From Petunia secreta (taxonomy: Eukaryota; Streptophyta; Magnoliopsida; Solanales; Solanaceae): DNA of 64,000 nucleotides. Under the pieces are notes generated by a model that was not told the origin of the DNA, ran no database searches, and saw only the letters and a program-made list of their open reading frames with translations. Below are positions 52,502 to 62,453 of the stretch, piece by piece. The stretch's first letter is position 1; every line of letters starts with the position of its first letter. The stretch is taken from the NCBI GenBank assembly GCA_029990175.1, contig JARKIP010000010.1, positions 48,478,001 to 48,542,000 of the forward strand, in the 5' to 3' direction. The position numbers and the translations under genes are program-made.

Positions 52502-53233
52502 AAATGTCCCTTGTTCTGTGTGTTTCTTTTTATGGAGGAGTTTTGAGACGATTTTCTTTGTTGAAAAAAAAAAAAGAAGAAAAAAAATCGTACTTTTCTT
52601 TTTTTAAAAATAAAATTTTAGAGAGGAAGTTGTTGCAAAAGCTTTTGTCACTCACATATACTCAAAAAATAGTGGTGTAGGTAAACTTTCTAGGATAACT
52701 CCTGATAACTTCTCTAACTTATCTTTTCAAAATAGATCGGGTCAGTTCACATGGATAATCTATGACCTAAAATTAAATAAGTAACACTCAGTATGCTTTA
52801 TTACTATTTAGGAACAAGTGATGGACAAGGGCATCATTCGTTTAATATTAGAAAAGGTTAACAAGTCACATTATAAAATTATTAGTATTAAGTGATTTAG
52901 AACAATTATTACAAAAATTAATTATGAGAGATATATTCAATATCACAAACCATTGAGGAGATAGGTATTGTGAATCTAAAGCTGAAATGATGTTTCTTGA
53001 TTTATCATAATTTATATTGCAACATAAAACTTTTGGCACTTCTGTAGAAATGTTGACATAGAAATTATACCAACAAATAGCTCATAAAATATTTCGTATC
53101 AAACCATATTTATAAACAAATTTTATCAAACCGATCTAACATGAAAATTTTAATATAAATGTCACTCTTGTCATTCATAAAATATTTCTTCTCAAAATAT
53201 TTCGTAAAAGTTTTTACGAACCTTATCTAATGT
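52502..53233. other. AT-rich intergenic DNA, no feature
   Basis: Contains purine-rich A/G runs near 52564-52590 and otherwise nothing I can identify. Confidence 0.5.
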
Positions 53234-53478
53234 GAGAATTCTAGCGGAAGTGTCTACAATCTTATATGTTCAAATTTCTATATAAATCATAGTGTTAAAA
53301 ATAAATCATACAAGTGATAATTATTTTTATTTGCTAGTAAAATCAACATGAGTCACGAGAATTCTAGCGGAAGTGCCTACAATCTTATATATTCAAACTT
53401 CTATATAAATCATAGTGTTAAAGTAAATCATACAAGTGATAATTATTTTTATTTGCTACTAAAATCAACATGAGTCAC
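53234..53478. repeat. Tandem duplication, 123 and 122 bp
   Basis: Two adjacent copies begin GAGAATTCTAGCGGAAGTG and end AAAATCAACATGAGTCAC, differing by a handful of substitutions and a small indel. No coding content. Confidence 0.9.
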
Positions 53479-53559
53479 AGATCAAGTTCATCAAGAATCT
53501 CCAATAAATTAGTTCTATTAACTTGGGAATATTAACAAAAAAGACAAAGAGAGTGCAAC

Positions 53560-54160
53560 TATAGAAGGCGATTTAAACCAGCAAAATCCCCATATTTTCA
53601 TATTGCAAGAGGCGATACAAGCCCATGAATGGAAAAATAACATCCAGTCACATACATCTAATGTGAGATCCAGATTATGTCACACCTCTCGGCCAAATTG
53701 AAAGGGAGACAAATGAAAATAATAAATATCTATGGTCAAAATTTACGGTCATGACCCCAATATCTCTTTCATTTTTTTGGGAGTTTATGGAGATTCAACC
53801 TATGGCCTAGATATTTAACCGATTCAACATCTTTTGGGTGCTACCAACCCATGGGTTATGATGGGGGATTTTAACATTTCTCTTGAAGATGATAAAAGCA
53901 ATTTATCTACTTCTCGTCCCAAAAAAAAATGGAGTACGTTTAAAATATTTTTGGGCTGAAGGCATGTTCGATATGAGAAATACCCCACCGTATTTACACA
54001 TCATAATAGAAAGCCGACAGAGACGCTCTCTAAGCTAGATTGGATTGTTTACAACGTAAAGTTTTTAGATTTATTTAGGGATAAGCTCTCATGCACTCTT
54101 TCACAAGGCACTTCGGACGATCTACCTATTTATTTTCAACTCACTTTGTAACTTCTATCA
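53560..54160 (+). pseudogene. LINE endonuclease fragment
   Basis: Broken plus-strand reading contains PWVMMGDFNISLEDDKSN (about 53845-53900), the GDFN motif of apurinic-type endonucleases, and later ETLSKLDWIVYNVKF and SDDLPIYFQL, matching the SKIDxxxxN and SDHxPI motifs. RT is not present downstream, so only the endonuclease end of a LINE remains. Confidence 0.6.
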
Positions 54161-55334
54161 TATTCCTTATATAATATTCTAAATTATGTATTTTTTTTGA
54201 ACATCTATATTATATGTCTATATCTATATATTATTATATTATATAATATTAAAGGAAGGCAGTAAGGCTTGATTTTTTAGCAAGGTGGTAGACTGTCATA
54301 ACTTAAAAAAAGGGAGCCCACTACCCAAAATTACAAACAGGAGGCTATATTATTTTTTTTTCATGCATAACACTCATCTTTAAAATTACAAATTTTAGCA
54401 CTCCTTCATAAAAAATATCCTAGCTACCAAATCTCCCCCTCCCCAGCCAGTAAGCCGCAAGCAGACACCGTCCCCCGCCAGTGGTGTTGTTACATTTTTT
54501 ATATTTTACTGAGTTTATGTTGTTTATTGTGTCTAAATCATTGCTTCGGACAAGTTTATACACACAAATCTCCCATCAAAAAATAAATTATAAATGAATA
54601 TACAAAGATAAATGCGTAGCATTGAGAGAAATACAAAAATATACACAAAAAAAGTAAAAATTCATACAAACATCCTTAATATACATATTTATTCACTCGC
54701 ATGTACACACTTATACAAATTTATACAATTTTATATACGTGTATAAATTTGTATAAAATTGTATTAATTTATATAAACTTGCGGCAGACTGCTATTTCGG
54801 GAAAAGGGTGACAAGTCGGATAAGATTCAGAAATATGGGCAACTTTTAGTAATTTTTATTTTTTGCTTGTCTCTTAGTGTAATTATAAAAAAAAAAAAAA
54901 ACAGAAAATGTCCAACTGCTCATTAACTTAAAAAGAAATTTCAGGAGAAAAAATGCCAGGCCTATCTCTTTCTTTCTTTTTTCCTTTTTTTTTTCTCTCG
55001 AGAAACCAAAAGCTATATATCTCATCACAAGGAATTTGCGTGTCATCTTCTTCATGCACTCCTCAAAAATACATTGTTGCTTAACGTTAAAATAGGCATT
55101 ATTAACACAGATCGGACATTCTAATTCATGTTCATGTTGTGCTTTGTTTTTTGGAGTGACTGTTCTCACCGCTTGTTATAAAATTAATCGCATGCCTTTT
55201 TCTATTTTGTAGTACAAGAGTTCTTATTCTATGTTTTATTCGGATCAACCTTCATTTCCTCTTTCTCCATTAGTGTTTGGGTGTACCTCTATTGTCCAAG
55301 ACCTCACCCCAAAACTGATGAGCTCTAATCAAAT
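54161..55334. other. AT-rich intergenic DNA
   Basis: TATA-rich stretches (54170-54260), A/T homopolymer runs (54880-54900) and no supported gene. The text CCGCAAGCAGAC near 54450 and, inverted, CTTGCGGCAGACTGC near 54779 hint at a decayed repeat, but no structure could be defined. Confidence 0.4.
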
Positions 55335-56237
55335 TGTTGAGAATTGGTTTTGAAGAATGACAAACAAGAAGGACTAAGTGGTTTTGGAGAAGAACCTGGT
55401 CCTTGAATAGAAGGGCACGACTAGTCGAAAAGATCTGAGGGTTGCAAATTTCTGCGGACCTAGGAGTAGTGGCGCGTGAATGAATATACATCCTAGTCAG
55501 ACTAAAAGAGGCGGTGCCCAGGCTGTGTCTTCGAAGTACGAATAAGAGTTGGACTCCAACAAGGAAAAGAGTTACAAGGAATCTTGTCTTACCATAATTA
55601 CAAGGATTCCTTGTGAGACTCAACTAGGGTTGTAAAGCCCATATAAATATAAGTAGTTGTCCAGCCGCAATCAGTTATTCACAAATAGAGAGTTGAGAGC
55701 ATACAAAGGCGATCAAGCAGCTTTCTACGTGAGATAACGAAAGAAGACAACTGGTGGAGCTAAATATATTGAGTCTAGATATTCTGTCTAGGTTCGTGAA
55801 TTGTAAGTTGTCTTGCTTTGTGCGGTCATTGTTTTTACCTATTAGCTTATTGTAGAAGCATATGTATTAGGTGAACTTTTGAGAGATTACTTTGTAAAGC
55901 TAGAGTTTAGCTTTGTTTAGTGATTAGGGTCTAGAGTGTAGCCCCTTGGTTACAGAGTCTTGTAATCAGAAACTTGCTCGTGTTGTTAGTGGATTGTGTT
56001 CTAAAATCCCAGAGTGTGGGTCGTGGTTTTTCTCCCTTGAGCAAGGAGTTTTCCACGTAAAAATCCTTGTGTTCCTTGTATCTGTGATTGGCGTATGTTG
56101 TGGTGTTCAGGTTGCAAAATTGCAGAGGGAAGAACATGGTTCTTGACTCAGGAGAATCGAGTTCTTGAATCGAAAAATCGGAGGACACTATTCAACCCCC
56201 CCTTCTAGTATCCTTAGGAGGTGCATAGGTTACAACA
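55335..56237 (+). repeat. 5' LTR of the sirevirus-type element
   Basis: 903 bp with TGTTGAGAATTGG at the start and GGTTACAACA at the end (TGTTG...CAACA). The right end is fixed by the primer site; the left end is inferred from the matching terminus. Confidence 0.8.
55641..55650 (+). promoter_or_regulatory. LTR TATA box
   Basis: ATATAAATAT follows TTGTAAAGCCC in the middle of the LTR; transcription would start near 55670, giving an R region of plausible length. Confidence 0.5.
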
Positions 56238-56239
56238 AG

Positions 56240-56251
56240 TGGTATCAGAGC
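56240..56251 (+). promoter_or_regulatory. Primer binding site of the sirevirus-type element
   Basis: TGGTATCAGAGC begins two bases after the LTR end and matches initiator methionine tRNA. Confidence 0.9.
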
Positions 56252-56295
56252 GGGTCTTCTCGTGCTAGGTTAACACCTTGAGAAGGATCAGAACT

Positions 56296-57431
56296 ATGAG
56301 TGCACCACCTACCATCACTGAAGGACAGTCAGTTCAGAGGCTCCCACAGTTCAATGGGCAGTACTATGCTTGGTGGAAGAATAGGATGGAAAATTACATA
56401 TGTGCTGAAGACTACCAACTATGGCTTATAGTATAAGAAGGAAATTTGATTCCTACTAAAATAGTTGGTGAGGGAGCTCTGGAGCTCTTGCCAAACAAGA
56501 ACCTAAGTTAAAAGAGGAGTTCAATGAAGCGGACTATAAGATGATTGAAAAGAATCACAAAGCCAAACGTCTGGTAATTTGTGGTCTTGGCCCTGAGGAG
56601 TTTAACAGAGTATCATCCTACAAGACGACAAAGGAAATCTTGGATGCCTTGCAGGTTGCGCATGGAGGAACTACTGAAGTGATGGACTCAAAGAGAAGAA
56701 TGCTGAAGAGATAATTTGAGTTGTTCTCTATGGGAGAGAAGGAATCAATCTAGGATATGATGACCAGGTTGACCATTATTACTAATGAGATGAGATCACT
56801 GGATATGGAGCTGCCAGAAGTAGAGATGGTGGATAAGTTTCTAAATGTGCTACCTGAGGCTTGCGAACCCAAGATGACTGCTATCATTGAGTGTAAACCT
56901 CTAAGATCCATTAAACTTGAAGAACTGGTTGGTAGCCTGAAAACTCATGAGATGATGAAAGACTCAAAAGCTAAACCAGCTCTCAAGAAACACAAGACCC
57001 CTGCACTCGAAACAACAGATGAAGCTGATGAGTTTGTTGATCTGCAGTCAGTTAAAGCAGCAATGGTTAGTGCCTTGAGACAGAAGCTTAACTTGGGAAG
57101 GTTTAAAGGTTTTAAAAGAAGTGGCAAGGAAAACTCTGGAAGGAAGAACATAGTCGACAGCCCTGACTACTCAGGATGCTTCAAGTGCTTCAAGAAGGAT
57201 CATGCTGTTATGGATTGTCCTATGTGGGAAGCTGAATGGATGAAAAACAGAGCAACTAAGGAAAAGGAAAAGGAGACGCAAAAGAGAATGACAAAGATAA
57301 GAAGAAGGCAAGACGACCTCCAAAATTCAGAGCAGAAAGAAGGAAAAAAAGGGAAGCTTTCTATGCTACATGGGGACCAACTGGCAGTGAATCTGATCAT
57401 GAAAAGGAATCTGGAGATGAATCACCACTAG
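56296..57431 (+). pseudogene. gag: Sirevirus gag, capsid and first zinc knuckle
   Basis: ATG at 56296 begins MSAPPTITEGQSVQRLPQFN; the gag core includes YYAWWKNRMENYICAEDYQL, LVICGLGPEEFNRVSSY and FLNVLPEACEPKMTAII. The knuckle CFKCFKKDHAVMDC (C-x2-C-x4-H-x4-C) is at about 57178-57219. Stops occur after QLWLIV, before KEEFNE, after RMLKR and before DMMTRL. A one-base change near 57280 puts the normal Lys-rich tail into the frame used by 57437-58087. Confidence 0.8.
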
Positions 57432-57436
57432 CACTG

Positions 57437-58087
57437 ATGGGATTGACGGACATCAGTTTTGATGAGGAAGACCCTCGGGAGTTCAGAGGAGGAAGAGATC
57501 CCTCAAAGCCACCTGTGTTCAACGGGACTAACTATAAGTATTGGAAGAAACAGATGAAAAACTTCCTGCAAGCAACAAATTACAGTCTCTGGTTGATTGT
57601 CAAGAGTGGACCTCACGTTCCTGTGAAGAGAGCAGCGAACGGAGTTCTGGTGCCAAAGAAGGTAGAAGAACTAGATCCTCAAGATCTAGACTGGCTACAG
57701 GCAAATTCCAAAGCTGAATTGTACTTGAGAAGAGGGCTGACTAATGATGTGTTGGCAAGGATACTTGAATACAAGTCTGCTAAGGAAGTATGGGAAAAGC
57801 TGAAGGAGTTGTACACAGGTGACGACCAAAAGAAGGACTCTGCCCTTATGGCTACAGATGGAGTTGAAGCTGCTCATTCAGTAGAGGTATGTCTATCTGA
57901 TCTTAAGGAAAATCTACACACGTACTCTACTAAAAATTTGATTCTAATCACAGCCACTTTGATTGAGGGTTATGAAAAACAGAAAATTGAAAAAGATAAA
58001 TTAACTGAAGAGTTAAGTGATCTCAGATCTAAGCACCAGAGTCTTCAAGAACAAAACATTGAACTGGAAGAAATTATGCCATCTTAA
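57437..58087 (+). CDS. Second gag-like domain inserted in sirevirus gag
   Basis: 216 open codons. The first few (MGLTDISFDEEDP) belong to the acidic spacer after the gag knuckle. Then comes a fresh gag N-terminal domain (KPPVFNGTNYKYWKKQMKNF, NYSLWLIVKSGP, AELYLRRGLTNDVLARILEY, AKEVWEKLKELY), and only then the spacer resumes (KKDSALMATDGVEAAHSVEV, CLSDLKENLHTYSTKN) and leads into coiled coil. The same domain type is already present at 56296-56700, with different sequence, so the element carries two. The insert keeps the frame. Confidence 0.7.
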   Translation: MGLTDISFDEEDPREFRGGRDPSKPPVFNGTNYKYWKKQMKNFLQATNYSLWLIVKSGPHVPVKRAANGVLVPKKVEELDPQDLDWLQANSKAELYLRRGLTNDVLARILEYKSAKEVWEKLKELYTGDDQKKDSALMATDGVEAAHSVEVCLSDLKENLHTYSTKNLILITATLIEGYEKQKIEKDKLTEELSDLRSKHQSLQEQNIELEEIMPS

Positions 58088-58620
58088 AAGGGCAGACTCT
58101 TGTGTCAAACTCTAAGATCACTGAACTGGAATTGGAACTTAATCAGTTAAGAGAGAGTATAAATGCTAAGCAAGTAATAAGTGAAGTTCAAACCTTTCAT
58201 GAAAATGAACTTAAAAGAGCTAATGAGATTCTGTATCAGAAAACTGAAAGAACAGGATTTTAAATCAAAAGGTTGAAAAATCTGAATTTGAACTTACCAG
58301 ATTAACAAAATGGAATAAATCATCTGAGGCAATGAACTGGGTTCTTGAGAATTAAAACAAGGAAAAACAAGGACTAGGTTTCCAAGAAACCATTGCCTCC
58401 ATATAATCCTAAGAGCAAGTATGTGGGATTGCCTTGCAACATGTTATGCACCTTTTGTGGTGAAACTGGACACTACAAACAAAGGTGCATGAACGCAAGC
58501 AAGGCAAAGGCAAAAAATAAAAAAGTGTTCTACCTAAATGGGCTAGACAAGATTTAATCTATCCATTCTCTCATAAGAAAGGACCCAAGCTTGTCTGGGT
58601 TCCTAAAACTAACCCTTAAT
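58088..58620 (+). pseudogene. Gag coiled-coil end and second zinc knuckle
   Basis: Broken frames continue the coiled coil (ITELELELNQLRESINAKQV) and reach CTFCGETGHYKQRCM (near 58449-58490), a second C-x2-C-x4-H-x4-C knuckle typical of sirevirus gag. Several stops are present. Confidence 0.65.
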
Positions 58621-58625
58621 CTATT

Positions 58626-58979
58626 TTGCAGGCTGGAGTGAGGGAGAACAACCCAAGCTGGATTCTTGATAGCGGTTGTTCAAGGCACATGACAGGAGAT
58701 AGAAGAAACTTTCTCTCACTCGCAGCATTTCAAGGAGGCAGTGTAGCCTTCGGAGGAGGTAAAAGTTGTCAAATCGTAGGAATTGGAAAAACTGGGAGAA
58801 CTCTGGATCACGCAATTGAAAACGTTTACTGTGTCGATGGTCTCAGACACAACCTGCTGAGTATCTCTCAACTGTGTGATAGAGGAAATGAAGTGAGTTT
58901 ATCCTCTGTAGGATGTATTGTGAAGAATCTACAGAGTGGAGAAATTGTTGTGGAAGGAAAAAGGATGAACAATGTGTAA
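58626..58979 (+). CDS. pol: Sirevirus aspartic protease
   Basis: 117 open codons: the active site is WILDSGCSRHMTGD with its Asp intact, followed by GGSVAFGGGKSCQIVGIGKT and VYCVDGLRHNLLSISQLCD. One stop at the end separates it from the integrase. Confidence 0.85.
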   Translation: MQAGVRENNPSWILDSGCSRHMTGDRRNFLSLAAFQGGSVAFGGGKSCQIVGIGKTGRTLDHAIENVYCVDGLRHNLLSISQLCDRGNEVSLSSVGCIVKNLQSGEIVVEGKRMNNV

Positions 58980-58997
58980 AAAGCATCACTGAAATCA

Positions 58998-60050
58998 TTG
59001 CCTGAAAACAACTTAACATGCTTGAACGTGCAAGAAAGTGATTCTCAGTTGTGGCACAAAAGAATGGGTCATGCAAGTCTCTCACAACTGAATAAGCTTG
59101 TATCTAATGAGCTGGTTCGTGGACTGCCTAGCAAGAGATTTGAAAACATAAAAATGTGTGATGCTTGTGTAAGGGGGAAGCATGTGAAATCATCCTTTAA
59201 GTCAAAAAAAGTGGTAAGTACATCAAAACCACTAGAATTGTTGCATATGGATCAGTGTGGACCTATGAGAGTCAGGAGTAGAGGAGGAAAGAGGTTTGTG
59301 TTCGTAATTGTTCACGACTACTCTAGGTACACATGGACCTTGTTCTTGGCATCCAAAGATGAAGCCTTTGATAGCTTCAAAGACTGGGCTGGTATGGTGC
59401 AGAAAAGGTTAAGTCTAAAACTTATCAGTATTAGATCTGATCATGGAACGGAGTTTGAAAACTCAAAATTCTCTGAGTATTGTGCAAAATACAACATTGA
59501 TCATAATTTCTCTGCACCAAGAACTCCATAGCAAAATGGAGTGGTTGAAAGGAAATCTCTGGAGGATATGGCAAGGACAATGCTCTTGTCAAGTGGGCTT
59601 ACAAGAAATTTTTAGGCTGAAGCAATAAACACTGCATGCTATTTGCTGAACAGATGCTCCATCAGAGCTATTCTTGACAAGACCCCATATGAGCTACTCA
59701 GAGGAAGAAAATCGAATATTGCACATCTAAGACCTTTTGGTTGTAAATGCTTTGTCCACAACAACGGAAAGGAACCATTGGGGAAATTTGATGCTAGAAG
59801 TGATGAGGAAATATTTCTTGGTTACTCTACTCAAAGCAAAGCATATAAAGTGTTTAATAAGAGAACACAAACAGTGGAGGAAAGTATGCATGTGGTATTT
59901 GATGAATCATATAAGGCATTAGGAGAAACTGAGGTAGATGATCAAGCGATTGGCCTCAGTCGAGAAGATGGTGTAGCTGAATCTGAAGATTCAGAAGACA
60001 AAGAAACATCATGTGAGAATTCAATTCACGAGAACAAGGAGTCAATATGA
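58998..60050 (+). pseudogene. pol: Sirevirus integrase
   Basis: GAG-pre-integrase (LWHKRMGHASLSQLNKLVSN, CDACVRGKHVKSSF) and a D,D,E core with LLHMDQCGPMRVRSRGGKRF, IVHDYSRYTWTLFL, SIRSDHGTEFENSKF and QNGVVERKSLEDMART. A stop falls just before QNGV (59529-59531) and another after GLTRNF (59612-59614). The C-terminus (CSIRAILDKTPYELLRGRKS, LRPFGCKCFVHNNG, EEIFLGYSTQSKAYKVFN) runs to 60050. All three catalytic residues remain. Confidence 0.85.
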
Positions 60051-60236
60051 CAGGGGGAACATCAGACGAAGTTGATGATCTAGCAAGTTAGGAGGGACCT
60101 ACCCAGAGTGATGCTGAAGGTTCTTCTCGTCATATTCAACCCAGGCCATGGAAACACCAAAGTTCTCACCCCTTGGAGAATGTCTTATCAAAACTGGACG
60201 CTGGAATCATGACCATATCAGCCTTGAAGAACTTCT
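60051..60236 (+). pseudogene. Integrase-RT linker, degraded
   Basis: The region reads only in broken frames with several stops; PRPWKHQSSHP-like text in one frame resembles the linker that precedes RT in sireviruses. No domain. Confidence 0.5.
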
Positions 60237-61799
60237 GTGCATTCTTTGCATTCCTTTTATCTCTGGAACCAACCAAAGAATGTAAAAGAAGCTCTAGAAG
60301 ATCCCGATTGGATTCTAGCCATGCAGGATGAACTTCACCAGTTTGAGAGAAGCAAAGTGTGGCACCTGGTTCCTAAGCCGAATGACAGATCAATAATTGG
60401 AATAAAATGGGTGTTCAGAAATAAACTGGATGAACATGGTACAGTGACAAGGAACAAGGCAAGACTAGTAGTTCAAGGATACAGTCAGGAAGAAGGAATC
60501 GACTATGATAAAACTTTTGCATCAGTGGCAAGAATGGAGGCAATTAGAATGCTGATTGCTTTTGCTACATACATGGAGGTCACACTGTATCAGATGGATG
60601 TGAAGAGTGCCTTCCTGAATGGCTACCTAAATGAAGAAGTCTATGTAATACAGCCACCAGGCTTTGTGAACAATGATTTTCCTGATCATGTTTACAAACT
60701 GGACAAGGCATTCTCTGGATTAAAGCAAGCTCCTAGAGCCTGGTATGAAAGACTTCCAGGATTCCTACTGAAGAATGGTTTCTCAAGAGGAAAGATTGAT
60801 AACACATTATTCCTGAAGAAGAAAGGAAATGATCTATTGGTGGTTCAAGTATATGTTGATGATATTATTTTTGGAGCCACTGATGAGGAGCTATGCAAGG
60901 GGTTTGTTGATCTTATGGGAAGTGAATTTGAAATGAGCATGATGGGTGAACTAAATTTCTTCCTAGGACTGCAGATAAAGCACATGCCTGAAGGGACTAT
61001 GATTCATCAACAAAAATATGTCAAGGAACTTCTGAAGAAATTTGACATGGAAGGAGCAAAAGAAATGACTACACCTATTGCTCCTGGAACCAAGCTGGAT
61101 ATGGATGAACTAGGTCATTCGACTAATGAGACAAAATATAGAGGAATCATAGGTTTACTTCTCTATCTCACAGCTAGTCGACCTGATATTGTATACAGTG
61201 TGGGATTGTGTACTAGATTTCAGTCCAAGCCTAAGGAGTCACATCTGACAGCTGTGAAGAGGATCTTGAGATACTTGAAAGGAACTCAGGATCTGTGTTT
61301 ACGGTACCCAAGGGGAGGAACTTTTGAACTAATAGGTTTTGCTGATGCAGATTATGCAGGATATTTGGTGGACAGGAAAAGCACTTCAAGAATGACACAC
61401 TTTCTTGGTCCTTTCTTAGTTTCTTGGGCAACAAAGAAGCAAAATTCAGTAGCATTATCTACTTCGGAAGCTGAGTATGTAGCAGCTGCATCATGCTGCT
61501 CACAATTGCTATGGATCAAACAGCAGTTGGAGGATTTTGGAATCAAGTGTGGAGCAGTGCCAATTTTCTGTGATAATACAAGTGTAGTGTATATTGCCAA
61601 GAACCCAGTCCAACACAAAAGAACAAAGCATATTGATATTAGACACCATTTTCTTAGAGACAAAGTAGAAAAGGGTCTGATTACTATGAATTCTTGCAGG
61701 ACTGAAGATCAAATTGCTGACATATTTACCAAAGCATTGAACAAAGTGCAGTACGAGAGGAACAGGTTGGAGTTAGGGATGACCAAAATGCACGGATGA
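60237..61799 (+). CDS. pol: Sirevirus reverse transcriptase and RNase H, intact frame
   Basis: 520 open codons. RT: WVFRNKLDEHGTVTRNKARL, LVVQGYSQEEGIDYDKTFA, LYQMDVKSAFLNGYLNEEVY, LDKAFSGLKQAPRAWYERL and the catalytic VVQVYVDDIIFGAT box (about 60846-60885), then MMGELNFFLGLQIKH. RNase H: GFADADYAGYLVDRKSTSRM, VSWATKKQNSVALSTSEAEY, IFCDNTSVVYIAKNPVQHKR and TKHIDIRHHFLRDKVEKGL, ending DIFTKALNKVQYERNRLELG. All catalytic aspartates and the DD pair are present. The annotated start is simply the first Met in the open frame. Confidence 0.92.
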   Translation: MHSLHSFYLWNQPKNVKEALEDPDWILAMQDELHQFERSKVWHLVPKPNDRSIIGIKWVFRNKLDEHGTVTRNKARLVVQGYSQEEGIDYDKTFASVARMEAIRMLIAFATYMEVTLYQMDVKSAFLNGYLNEEVYVIQPPGFVNNDFPDHVYKLDKAFSGLKQAPRAWYERLPGFLLKNGFSRGKIDNTLFLKKKGNDLLVVQVYVDDIIFGATDEELCKGFVDLMGSEFEMSMMGELNFFLGLQIKHMPEGTMIHQQKYVKELLKKFDMEGAKEMTTPIAPGTKLDMDELGHSTNETKYRGIIGLLLYLTASRPDIVYSVGLCTRFQSKPKESHLTAVKRILRYLKGTQDLCLRYPRGGTFELIGFADADYAGYLVDRKSTSRMTHFLGPFLVSWATKKQNSVALSTSEAEYVAAASCCSQLLWIKQQLEDFGIKCGAVPIFCDNTSVVYIAKNPVQHKRTKHIDIRHHFLRDKVEKGLITMNSCRTEDQIADIFTKALNKVQYERNRLELGMTKMHG

Positions 61800-62453
61800 C
61801 CCAGCAGTGCGTCCCTCAATGATTGGTTAGTTAAGTGTTCAATGATTGTGTGTAACATTTGTTATTATTGTCCAGTCTAATGTTGTACTTTTTAAGTATA
61901 CTTGTTCAGCTTATGAGCACCAGGTGAGGATAATGTGATCCCATGAAGAACCTATTATGTACTGAGAAGGAACCGACTGAAGCATGAGGAATCATGTCCA
62001 GGTACAGTCACATTGCCTCGCATGATAGGAGTCTTAACTGAAATTAAATTGTCAATTATACGTGTGTCAAGGGAGACTTTCCATGTTCTTATAACTGTCC
62101 TAAATTATAGGAACACATTCCTTTTTGGGTTAGACTTCTATTAGACTTTGAATGGACCTCACCACTTGAAAAGGTTTTATTTGGGCAAGTCTAGTAACCG
62201 TCAAATCCATAACTCCTTCCCGGTTCTCAAAAATTCAAAAAGCTGCTTTTCACTTTTTTCCGTCATCATTACTTTGCGTTCCCCAGGAAAACGTCTTTTC
62301 ACCAAAAAACCCCTTCTCCTTCCGTTCGTAGTGATCGACACAGAACACACATACTCAACAAACTTCTCTCCTTTCAACCTACTCTCTCTCTCAAAAAATT
62401 CAAGCTAAAAAAAAACCTCGTAATCCCAATTCAAAACCCTAACCAATCTCACC
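61800..62453 (+). other. Spacer between pol and env-like ORF
   Basis: 654 bases without a supported gene; sireviruses normally have a spacer here that hosts the splice acceptor for the env-like transcript. TTTTTCCGTCATCAT near 62257 leads into a pyrimidine-rich run to 62400, compatible with a leader. No firm acceptor assigned. Confidence 0.45.
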
